Shown piece by piece: positions 1 to 4,614 of a DNA stretch of 9,667 nt; the first letter of the stretch is position 1; the number at the start of each line of letters is the position of its first letter. The stretch lies in NCBI GenBank assembly GCA_910585235.1, contig CAJUCM010000008.1:1-9667 (forward strand), read 5' to 3'. This DNA comes from an uncultured Christensenella sp. (GTDB taxonomy: Bacteria > Bacillota > Clostridia > Christensenellales > Borkfalkiaceae). The notes under the pieces were generated by a model. The model made no database searches, was not told the origin of the DNA, and saw only the letters and a program-made list of their open reading frames with translations. Both the position numbers and the translations under genes were made by a program.

Positions 1-155
1 AGATACACGCACGAATAGTCATATAAGCAATGATCCGCACGCTTGATCGCAAGCCGCCCGGTCAATCGGCAATACTCGATAAGCTGCGTTCCCTTCGGCA
101 ATCTGATCGCTTCCTCCGGCGTTACTTCCCATAACGTTACCGATACTTCTTTCAT
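1..155 (-). CDS. Hypothetical small protein of the element, 3' end cut by window
   Basis: An open frame starts at ATG 155-153 and runs off the left edge after 51 codons without a stop. It begins MKEVSVTLWEVTPEEAIRLP and has three cysteines, at residues 29, 43 and 49. Its ATG overlaps the TGA of the preceding gene (ATGA), so the two are translationally coupled and this is the fifth gene of the leftward operon. I do not recognise the family. The frame, the coupled start and the ordinary codon use support a real gene; the function is unknown. Confidence 0.7.
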   Translation of the reverse strand, partial: MKEVSVTLWEVTPEEAIRLPKGTQLIEYCRLTGRLAIKRADHCLYDYSCVY

Positions 156-403
156 GCCTTTTTTCCCTCGCTTACGCTTTCGAGGGAGCGGATCGGACAA
201 GTTTTATGTCGCTTTTCCGTTATATCCTCTTCCCCGTCGTTTACAAGCTCGCCCGTGCAGTTGCACCAGATATTCGGAAAGTCCGAACTGTCGTCGGTAA
301 ATTTGCACTCGAAACAGCTTTTCGGAATGTCTTTCTCGTGAAGATAAACTTCGTTGATTTCCGATTCCTCTTGGCTCATATCAACAAATGCTGTTTTTAC
401 CAT
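152..403 (-). CDS. Small cysteine-rich hypothetical protein (83 aa)
   Basis: It starts at ATG 403-401, preceded by a purine-rich AAGGGGGG ribosome site that spans the 9-base gap to the previous gene. Cysteines are at residues 30, 33, 47, 49 and 69, as CFEC, CNC and CP, which suggests a small zinc-binding fold. The N-terminal third is acidic and has no cysteine. The C30-x2-C33-x13-C47 spacing equals that of the gene just upstream (413-583), which hints that the two are diverged relatives. No membrane segment or signal peptide is visible. The family is not recognised; small proteins of this kind are common in early regions of Clostridial phages. Confidence 0.75.
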   Translation of the reverse strand: MVKTAFVDMSQEESEINEVYLHEKDIPKSCFECKFTDDSSDFPNIWCNCTGELVNDGEEDITEKRHKTCPIRSLESVSEGKKA

Positions 404-412
404 GATCCCCCC

Positions 413-583
413 TTACTTTTCCGCTTCGGATAAATCCGATTCGACTTTTCCGCCGTTCATCTGCGGACACCGATCCATGAAGTTTTCAAAAGTTCCGTTA
501 AAAATTTCACAGACAGGACGCCCATTTATTCCCTCGCTCTCAAAGTGCGGGCACAGTTCACAATCGTCGAATGTTACGCTCAT
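413..583 (-). CDS. Small CxxC protein (56 aa), zinc-finger-like
   Basis: I chose ATG 583-581, which lies 8 bases after the TAG of the upstream gene, rather than an upstream in-frame start at 634 that would overlap that gene deeply. The ribosome site (TAAGTGG) is weak, so translation may depend on coupling. Cysteines are at residues 8, 11, 25 and 39: C-x2-C-x13-C-x13-C-P, a four-cysteine pattern that fits one zinc site. The last ten residues are charged. The protein is fourth from the window edge in the leftward operon. The role is unknown, with nucleic-acid or protein binding as the natural guess for such a fold. Confidence 0.7.
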   Translation of the reverse strand: MSVTFDDCELCPHFESEGINGRPVCEIFNGTFENFMDRCPQMNGGKVESDLSEAEK

Positions 584-591
584 GCCACTTA

Positions 592-849
592 CTACGTCGC
601 CAAAATCTCGTTGGCAAGCTCGTACACATCGCAAGCAAGCACGGACTTCAAGCCCTTGTTCGCGTCAAGCAACTGCACCACTTTCCGCGCAAGATTCAAT
701 GCGGCTTGATTCTGCGTCCGCATTTGCGCCCGCAACGAACACTCGCTCCGGTCTCGCTTTTGCTGTAATTCTTGATATTCCCGAAACTCATCTTTGCTGA
801 TGACGATTCCGTTCTCCGTCTGCTCTCTCTTCCTTTCAATCACTGCCAT
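592..849 (-). CDS. Hypothetical helical protein (85 aa)
   Basis: It starts at ATG 849-847 with AAAGGAG placed 8 bases upstream in the 15-base gap after the preceding gene, and it ends at TAG 594-592. The sequence is rich in charged residues and Gln. Residues about 18-40 (DEFREYQELQQKRDRSE) look like a helix or short coiled coil, and the second half (residues about 48-83) looks like another amphipathic helix pair. There are two cysteines and no recognisable catalytic motif. Its place inside the operon between the basic-tailed protein and the CxxC proteins supports a real gene. The family is not recognised. Confidence 0.75.
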   Translation of the reverse strand: MAVIERKREQTENGIVISKDEFREYQELQQKRDRSECSLRAQMRTQNQAALNLARKVVQLLDANKGLKSVLACDVYELANEILAT

Positions 850-864
850 TTTGTTACGCTCCTT

Positions 865-1260
865 TTACTTTGTCGGCTTTCTGCCGTTCCGTTTTGTTGT
901 TTGCTTTGAAGCCGTTTTTTTCGGTTGCCGGGGAGCTGTCACGCTCGTTTTCTTCTTTGGGCGTGACGTTACTTTTTGCTCCGGAGGCGTTGATCTGCTG
1001 ATATATGAAAGCCATGCTCCGCCCGTCTCCACTTTGATCCCTTTCATACCGAGAATTGTATTTTTTACATTGCGGGGCATTTTGTTCCAATTCACCGCAA
1101 CTTTCGCGCCTTTTTGCTCCCAATATGACGTGGTAGATGACGATGATCCGTCGCCGTCCCTGTACTCGTCTATGTCGATATTCGTCTGGTGCTTGATATA
1201 ATCGGAAATTTCTTTATGCTTTTTGGCATACCTCGATTTATCTATAAATTTCTCTTTCAT
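865..1260 (-). CDS. First gene of leftward operon, basic-tailed protein (131 aa)
   Basis: It starts at ATG 1260-1258 behind a strong GAGGAG ribosome site. Residues 1-36 are charged and helical in character, residues 39-45 are a Ser/Thr run, and residues 47-90 form a compact-looking part with aromatic residues (NWNKMPRN, GGAWLSYISR). From residue 95 to the end there are 14 Lys/Arg among 37 residues, no acidic residue, and many Thr, Ser and Pro, like a histone H1 tail or disordered nucleic-acid-binding tail. Nucleic-acid binding is inferred from composition only. It is the first product expected when the leftward promoter is released by the repressor. The family is not recognised. Confidence 0.75.
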   Translation of the reverse strand: MKEKFIDKSRYAKKHKEISDYIKHQTNIDIDEYRDGDGSSSSTTSYWEQKGAKVAVNWNKMPRNVKNTILGMKGIKVETGGAWLSYISRSTPPEQKVTSRPKKKTSVTAPRQPKKTASKQTTKRNGRKPTK

Positions 1261-1273
1261 TTTCTCCTCTTCT

Positions 1274-1292
1274 CCGCCTGTTTTACAGGCGG
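1274..1292. promoter_or_regulatory. Hairpin in the 5' leader of the leftward operon
   Basis: CCGCCTGT and ACAGGCGG form a perfect 8-bp stem with a 3-base loop. In the leftward transcript it sits directly before the GAGGAG ribosome site of the first gene, with about 4 bases between. On the plus strand it is followed by GCTTTTT, so it could also work as a terminator in that direction, although no plus-strand gene precedes it. A role in translation or as an antitermination or insulating element is inference. Confidence 0.5.
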
Positions 1293-1378
1293 GCTTTTTC
1301 GTTTGCGCTTAAACCGCTCTAATTTGGCTCAGAAAGCCCGAAAGCCTCTTTTCGAGAGATAATTCAAACGGTATACAT

Positions 1379-1404
1379 GAAAAGTTATCGTATGGTAACT
1401 TTTC
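1379..1404. promoter_or_regulatory. Operator O1, inverted repeat at the leftward start site
   Basis: GAAAAGTTA (1379-1387) and TAACTTTTC (1396-1404) are perfect 9-base complements around an 8-base centre. The right edge falls on the predicted start point of the leftward promoter, so a bound repressor would block initiation or clearance. The half-site and the spacing recur at O2. Assignment to the repressor at 1509-1862 is inferred from position. Confidence 0.7.
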
Positions 1405-1410
1405 GTATTG

Positions 1411-1439
1411 AGTATAGTATATCTTTATTTACTTGTCAA
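1411..1439 (-). promoter_or_regulatory. Leftward promoter of the small-gene operon
   Basis: Read on the minus strand, TTGACA (1439-1434) and TATACT (1416-1411) are separated by exactly 17 bases. The start point would be near 1404, giving a leader of about 144 bases before the first gene at 1260. The -35 box is perfect and the -10 box has one mismatch to the sigma-A consensus, so this should be a strong promoter unless O1 is occupied. Confidence 0.8.
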
Positions 1440-1453
1440 GTGAATTTTCAAAA

Positions 1454-1477
1454 AAAAGTTGACATAGAGTTACTTTC
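1454..1477. promoter_or_regulatory. Operator O2 on the repressor promoter
   Basis: AAAAGTTG (1454-1461) and TTACTTTC (1470-1477) flank an 8-base centre, the same arrangement as O1; 17 of 24 positions are identical between the two sites. It covers the TTGACA box of the repressor promoter, so binding should shut down repressor synthesis (autoregulation). The left half-sites of O1 and O2 start 74 bases apart, about seven helical turns, which would allow looping. The binding protein is inferred. Confidence 0.6.
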
Positions 1478-1487
1478 CAATCAAAGT
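1459..1487 (+). promoter_or_regulatory. Candidate promoter of the repressor gene
   Basis: A perfect TTGACA at 1459-1464 is followed after 17 bases by CAAAGT, a poor -10 box with three of six matches. A start near 1494 would leave a leader of only about 15 bases, with the GAGGAG ribosome site at its 5' end. The perfect -35 box and the location support a promoter; the -10 assignment is uncertain. A weak repressor promoter opposite a strong leftward one is common in such switches. Confidence 0.45.
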
Positions 1488-1508
1488 AGTGGTTGAGGAG
1501 AAACTTTT

Positions 1509-1862
1509 ATGGATATTTCTATTTACAAAAAAATTTTGAAAGAGAAAAAGATGACCTATGCTGATCTTGCAGAAATGACAGGATTATCACTTGGGTGCAT
1601 TAAAAGGATCATGGCGGGAATCGCACAATATCCCAGAATTGACACTATTGAATCAATCGAAAAGGCGCTCGGAATAGCCGACGAATGGACTGCCGAGGAA
1701 CGCGCGCAAGGCGTAATCGACCGCAAAAAATTAAGCGTTTCCGCAGACGAGGAAACGCTTGTAGAATGTTACCGCACGATCGGCAGAAAATTCGGCAAAA
1801 AGAAGCAAGAGAATTTTATCAAGCTCGCCGAACTCTACGCCGAGGAGGAGGATCGAATGTAA
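1509..1862 (+). CDS. Cro/CI-type helix-turn-helix repressor (117 aa)
   Basis: This is a DNA-binding regulator that probably controls the leftward operon and itself through O1 and O2. The HTH_3 (XRE-like) domain occupies residues about 5-58, with the helix-turn-helix at about 16-36 (MTYADLAEMTGLSLGCIKRI) and the usual following helix containing IDTIESIEKALGI. Residues 80-117 are a helical, charged tail. There is no S24/LexA-type peptidase domain, so RecA-stimulated self-cleavage is not expected. The ATG follows GAGGAG by 8 bases. The integrase gene lies 84 bases downstream on the same strand and may be co-transcribed. The family assignment is firm; the operator targets are inferred. Confidence 0.9.
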   Translation: MDISIYKKILKEKKMTYADLAEMTGLSLGCIKRIMAGIAQYPRIDTIESIEKALGIADEWTAEERAQGVIDRKKLSVSADEETLVECYRTIGRKFGKKKQENFIKLAELYAEEEDRM

Positions 1863-1946
1863 TTTTTTGGTATTTCCTTAAACTGAAAAGTGCCTTAAAA
1901 TGCTTTTACCGTTTTTCACAGCGGAATAACATTTTTGAGGTACTTT

Positions 1947-3146
1947 ATGAAGAACCAAGAACTCAGAACTCTGCTCCAACAAATGCAAGCTCTTCTCGAT
2001 GAACAGCTTGCGAACACGCCGCAAGGCACGTCAACAGAAAGGCTTTTACGATTCGACGAAAAGGAGATTTGTAAAATGCCCAAAACATTCAAACGAGAGT
2101 TCCGTGCGCAGGGCTGCACCGCCCACGTTCGGAAACGCACAGACGGTCGTTACGTTTGCAGTTATGAAATCAGATACCGTCGCAACGGATATAATATTTC
2201 CGTATCGGCAACGACCTTGCAGGAAGCAAAAGAACGCTTTATCGAATTTCTCAATAACGAAGCGACGACGCCGAAACCCAAAGAAAGCGCAGACGCCGTT
2301 CCGAAAACATTCAACGAATTTGCGCTCTATTACTTTGAAAAATTCAGAGTGCGCCGCGTTGCGGAGCGAACCATGAAGGAAGATTTATGGAGATACAAAC
2401 GATATCTCCTCCCGGAGTTTGGCTCTATGCCGATTCCGAAAATCACTCCCGCACGGTGTCAGTCGCTCATTGATTCGATCGTAACCCAGCGCAAATTAAA
2501 AACGGCGGCAGAAGTTTTTTCGCTTCTGAACGTCATTCTGAAAATGGCGATCCGTCATGAAATTATCCGCCATAACCCGCTCGAAATCGTAATCGTTGAA
2601 AAATACGAAAAGGATCACGGCAAAGCTCTGACAAAGAACGAGGAAAAAATTCTGCTCACCGAATCGGCGGGAACGGTATACCAGCTCATGTTCGCCGTCG
2701 CCCTCTATACCGGGCTACGCCCCAACGAGCTCGATACGGTGAAAATCTGCGGAAACATGATCGTCGCCCGCAACAGCAAGCAGAAGGACGGCAAGGAACA
2801 TACAAAGCGCATTCCGATCACGCCCATGCTGCGCCCCTACCTTGACGGAATTTCCGAGCTTTATATTTACAAGCCCGAACAGCTTCGGAAGAAGCTCCGC
2901 GCGATCCTGCCCGGACACATTCTCAAAGATTTGCGGAAAACTTTTAATTCCCGCTGTAAAGAGTGCGGCGTGGAAGATCCCGCGCGGAAAGAGATGATGG
3001 GACACTCGCTCGGCGCGCTGGGGAACGCTTACACGGAGCTTTCCGACGAATATCTTCTGAAAGAGGCGGAAAAAGTAAGCTACGAACCTGTCATACCCCC
3101 AAACGTACCCCCATTTTTTACGAGCAACCGCAGAAATAAACGATAA
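1947..3146 (+). CDS. int: Tyrosine recombinase, phage-type integrase (399 aa)
   Basis: It catalyses integration and excision of the element between att sites. The order is an N-terminal helical extension (residues 1-43), an arm-type DNA-binding region (about 46-107, with a KRTDGRYVCSYEIRYRR strand pair), a SAM-like core-binding domain (about 120-220) and the catalytic domain (about 226-378). Visible catalytic residues are Arg258 (TGLRPNE), Lys278 in the beta-hairpin, Arg330 (KDLR), His353 (GHS) and the nucleophile Tyr362 (NAYTEL). The first position of the H-x-x-R box is Lys327 rather than His. I chose ATG 1947 with GAGG 6 bases upstream; TTG 1935 would place the start on top of that site. 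A second ATG at 2076 has an even better ribosome site. The gene points at the tRNA-Glu 3' end, its likely target. Confidence 0.93.
   Translation: MKNQELRTLLQQMQALLDEQLANTPQGTSTERLLRFDEKEICKMPKTFKREFRAQGCTAHVRKRTDGRYVCSYEIRYRRNGYNISVSATTLQEAKERFIEFLNNEATTPKPKESADAVPKTFNEFALYYFEKFRVRRVAERTMKEDLWRYKRYLLPEFGSMPIPKITPARCQSLIDSIVTQRKLKTAAEVFSLLNVILKMAIRHEIIRHNPLEIVIVEKYEKDHGKALTKNEEKILLTESAGTVYQLMFAVALYTGLRPNELDTVKICGNMIVARNSKQKDGKEHTKRIPITPMLRPYLDGISELYIYKPEQLRKKLRAILPGHILKDLRKTFNSRCKECGVEDPARKEMMGHSLGALGNAYTELSDEYLLKEAEKVSYEPVIPPNVPPFFTSNRRNKR
2061..2078 (+). promoter_or_regulatory. Internal ribosome site and alternative integrase start
   Basis: AAGGAG (2061-2066) stands 9 bases before an in-frame ATG (2076-2078). 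Starting here would give a 356-residue integrase beginning MPKTFKREF, which lacks the 43-residue helical extension and begins at the arm-binding domain. The match to the anti-Shine-Dalgarno sequence is better than at 1947. Related integrases, as I remember them, carry the extension, so 1947 is kept as the main start. Confidence 0.45.
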
Positions 3147-3163
3147 AATCGGTAAAAGAACAT

Positions 3164-3210
3164 AAAAAAGCCCGATTTTAAGCAAAGTTTGCTTGAAATC
3201 GGGCTATTTT
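3164..3210. terminator. Bidirectional intrinsic terminator between int and tRNA-Glu
   Basis: AGCCCGATTT (3169-3178) pairs with AAATCGGGCT (3196-3205), and AAGCAAA (3180-3186) pairs with TTTGCTT (3188-3194). With one T-G pair between them this makes a continuous 18-bp stem. On the minus strand it is followed by six T residues (3169-3164), ideal for ending the tRNA transcript. On the plus strand it is followed by ATTTT, adequate for ending int and keeping antisense transcription out of the tRNA. Confidence 0.9.
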
Positions 3211-3240
3211 GGTGACCTTGCCGGGAATCGAACCCGGGAT
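3210..3240. other. Probable attachment site at the tRNA-Glu 3' end
   Basis: The 3' part of the tRNA gene (T-arm, acceptor strand and CCA) faces the integrase, and the element lies downstream of it. Tyrosine integrases usually use such sequence as the crossover and leave the tRNA intact because the element carries the same bases. The exact core cannot be set without the second copy, which is not in the window. Confidence 0.5.
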
Positions 3241-3284
3241 TGCGCCGTGAGAGGGCGCCGTCTTAACCTCTTGACCACAAGGCC
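3210..3284 (-). tRNA. tRNA-Glu, anticodon CTC
   Basis: On the minus strand the acceptor arms GGCCTTG and CAAGGTC pair with one G-U. The anticodon stem GCGCC/GGCGC encloses the loop CTCTCAC, giving anticodon CTC (reads GAG, Glu). The T-arm contains the GGTTCGATTCC signature, the discriminator is A (3213), and CCA is encoded (3212-3210). The gene is 75 bases long with no intron and a normal short variable loop, and it is intact despite the adjacent insertion. Confidence 0.96.
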
Positions 3285-3326
3285 TTATTCTGAAATATTC
3301 TGCTCTGCCGTAGCCGAGCAATTTGG

Positions 3327-3355
3327 ATTATATCATAAACTCAAAACGCCTGCAA
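3327..3355 (-). promoter_or_regulatory. Promoter of tRNA-Glu
   Basis: On the minus strand TTGCAG (3355-3350) and a perfect TATAAT (3332-3327) are 17 bases apart. A start near 3320 leaves a 5' leader of about 36 bases for RNase P to remove. The tRNA is thus transcribed separately from the 6S RNA upstream, which has its own U-tract at 3394-3388. Confidence 0.8.
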
Positions 3356-3387
3356 CAAATTTTACACTGAAATTGAAGAAAATTTCC

Positions 3388-3571
3388 AAAAAAAGATATC
3401 CGCCTGTGCCGCAAAGCGAAAAAGTGTTAACCCGCTCTCGCAGGTGGGAACAAGCAGACGAACCTCGACCTTTCCGCGCAAAGCGCAGACCTCGTCTATT
3501 CCGCCTGACTTCCGTCCCCGTTGTTACTTTGTGGATTACGATTTTCCCGCTTTCCGAACACCGCAGACATC
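3388..3571 (-). ncRNA. ssrS: 6S RNA, regulator of RNA polymerase
   Basis: 6S RNA mimics an open promoter and binds the housekeeping RNA polymerase holoenzyme. The transcript would start near 3571, 8 bases after a TATACT box, and end in a seven-U run at 3394-3388, about 184 nt, the usual 6S length. The ends pair: GAUGUCUGC (from 3571) with its partner near 3403-3395, then AAAGCG with CGCUUU, forming a long closing stem. The central part has an asymmetric bubble with a small hairpin on the 3' side (CCUGC-GAGA-GCGGG). The apical arm closes with GGGGAC/GUUCCC and is capped by CUGCGC-UUU-GCGCGG. The 5' segment GUGUUCGGAAAGCGGG resembles the same part of E. coli 6S (AUGUUCGCAAGCGGG). No open frame of quality lies here. 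Identification is by promoter, fold and this motif; no covariance search was run. Confidence 0.82.
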
Positions 3572-3578
3572 AAAACAA

Positions 3579-3607
3579 AGTATAGCAAACCGCAACGGAA
3601 AAATCAA
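3579..3607 (-). promoter_or_regulatory. Promoter of the 6S RNA
   Basis: On the minus strand TTGATT (3607-3602) and TATACT (3584-3579) are separated by 17 bases. It lies 28 bases after the acpP stop. A 7-bp inverted repeat (CGGAAAA 3596-3602, TTTTCCG 3610-3616) straddles the -35 box and could reduce read-through from acpP, although it lacks a separate U-tract. Confidence 0.75.
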
Positions 3608-3634
3608 GATTTTCCGCACGCTATTTTCTGGAAA

Positions 3635-3862
3635 TTACTTTTCGATTTCTTCGAGCATATCGACGATATCCTGTACCGTCTTGACCGATTCCACTTTTCC
3701 TTCGGGAAGGGTCACGCCGTACTCGTCTTCGAGCGCCATCATAAGCTCGACGATGTCGAGGGAATCCGCGCCCAAATCTTTGACGACTTCCGCTTCGGGC
3801 GTAATTTTGCTCTCCTCTATTTTAAGCTGACCTGCAAGCATTTTACAAACTTTTTCAAACAT
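3635..3862 (-). CDS. acpP: Acyl carrier protein (75 aa)
   Basis: This is the cytosolic carrier of growing acyl chains in type II fatty acid synthesis. The 75 residues form one PP-binding domain. The phosphopantetheine attachment site is Ser34 in the DLGADSLD motif, followed by the acidic recognition helix (VELMMALEDEYGV). The start is ATG 3862-3860 with GGAGG 7 bases upstream; a longer frame reaching 3916 is rejected because its extra residues have no ACP character and cross the promoter leader. The length matches the family. Its own consensus promoter lies just upstream, and it is not next to fab genes here, so it looks monocistronic. No FapR-like operator was recognised. Confidence 0.96.
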   Translation of the reverse strand: MFEKVCKMLAGQLKIEESKITPEAEVVKDLGADSLDIVELMMALEDEYGVTLPEGKVESVKTVQDIVDMLEEIEK

Positions 3863-3904
3863 AAAACTTCCTCCGTGTTGCCAGATGAGACAAACATTTT
3901 TTAT

Positions 3905-3933
3905 ATTATAACCCAAAAATATTTAATTGTCAA
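3905..3933 (-). promoter_or_regulatory. Consensus sigma-A promoter of acpP
   Basis: On the minus strand TTGACA (3933-3928) and TATAAT (3910-3905) are both perfect, with a 17-base AT-rich spacer. The expected start is near 3898, giving a leader of about 36 bases. It begins only 6 bases after the stop of the DNA glycosylase gene, so acpP is separately and strongly expressed, as suits an abundant protein. Confidence 0.92.
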
Positions 3934-3939
3934 CAATTT

Positions 3940-4614
3940 TCATAACCGCCTGAGCGATTTCAGATAAGCCTTTTCCTCTCCTTTGACCCGAAAGGATTCG
4001 CACGCCTTCTGAATCGCCTTATTATGCGTTATGGTCGGCAAACTGCCCTCCTTCAAAAACCGAACGCCCTCTTCGTAATATTTTACGATCACCTCCGCGA
4101 TCAGCCAGGCGGCGCCCATCATAACGTAATAATCGATTTTTTCAAGTTCCTCCACGCTTTTGAAAATCACGGGCAGATACTGCTCGTCAACATAATAATG
4201 CAACAGCATGACGAGCCCGTAACGCACGGTAAATTCCCGATCGCTTTGAAGATATTTTTGGATAAACGGCAAAAATTCTTCCCTGCGATTTCTGACGCAG
4301 GGCGCGGTGAACGTATCGCAGGTCGCCCAGTTATCGAGAAGCGGCACGACTTTATCTACCCGCCCGATAAATTCCTCATACTTTAACGCGCCGACAAGTG
4401 CGCATTTGAGGAACGTAATTTCGTAATACTCGTCGGGGAACGCCAGAAAGGCATCCGTCTCCCCTTTCCACTCTTTGGCGAACGCGCGCAAGCAGGGCGT
4501 TCTGACCCCGATCAGCTTTATTTTTTCGTTCTTCAACAGTCTCGAATGAAAAGCCGCATACTGTTCATCCCTTTTTTCTTGCAGTTTTGCAAGCGCTTTT
4601 TCGTATGTAATCAT
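3940..4614 (-). CDS. AlkD-like DNA alkylation repair glycosylase (224 aa)
   Basis: Members of the AlkD/AlkC-type HEAT-repeat family remove positively charged alkylpurines such as 3-methyl- and 7-methyladenine or guanine from DNA. The whole protein is a run of paired helices, and the key residues of Bacillus cereus AlkD have clear counterparts: Trp96 and Asp100 in DNWATCD (AlkD W109, D113), Arg131 (R148) and Trp170 (W187). The length is usual for the family. The start is ATG 4614-4612, which overlaps the TGA of the upstream glycosylase gene (ATGA); its GAGG ribosome site is inside that gene, so translation is coupled. A longer start at 4656 would lie well inside the neighbour. It is the last gene of the repair-type operon, directly before the acpP promoter. 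No terminator hairpin is seen in the gap, so some read-through into acpP is likely. Confidence 0.9.
   Translation of the reverse strand: MITYEKALAKLQEKRDEQYAAFHSRLLKNEKIKLIGVRTPCLRAFAKEWKGETDAFLAFPDEYYEITFLKCALVGALKYEEFIGRVDKVVPLLDNWATCDTFTAPCVRNRREEFLPFIQKYLQSDREFTVRYGLVMLLHYYVDEQYLPVIFKSVEELEKIDYYVMMGAAWLIAEVIVKYYEEGVRFLKEGSLPTITHNKAIQKACESFRVKGEEKAYLKSLRRL

Larger units (their letters stand above)
1..3210. mobile_element. Integrase-proximal end of an element integrated at tRNA-Glu
   Basis: The region holds a minus-strand operon of tiny genes, a divergent control region, a CI-like repressor and a tyrosine recombinase that stops 63 bases short of the 3' end of a tRNA gene. This is the usual layout of temperate phages, phage satellites and integrative elements inserted in a tRNA 3' end. 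No structural, packaging, conjugation or replication gene is visible, so the class is undecided. The right boundary is placed at the tRNA 3' end by inference; the left end and the second att copy are outside the window. I searched positions 1-1500 by eye for a copy of the tRNA 3' sequence and saw none. Confidence 0.75.

Noticed and set aside
1..1500. Second copy of the tRNA-Glu 3' end (attL)
   Set aside because: No match to the tRNA 3' sequence was seen by eye on either strand; it is presumably beyond the left edge.
1886..1907. AAAAG and CTTTT inverted arms between the repressor and int, considered as a third operator
   Set aside because: The span is 22 bases rather than 24 and the inner half-site bases (GTTA) are not kept, so it does not match the O1/O2 pattern.
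3389..3571. Possible SRP RNA (GUCAGGCGGAA segment) instead of 6S RNA
   Set aside because: The SRP GGAA tetraloop helix with its opposite AGCA/ACC strand is not formed here, while the whole-length rod, bubble hairpin and U-tract fit 6S RNA.
3193..3585. Plus-strand open frame crossing tRNA-Glu and the 6S RNA
   Set aside because: It runs antisense through two RNA genes and two promoters; the product has no domain character.
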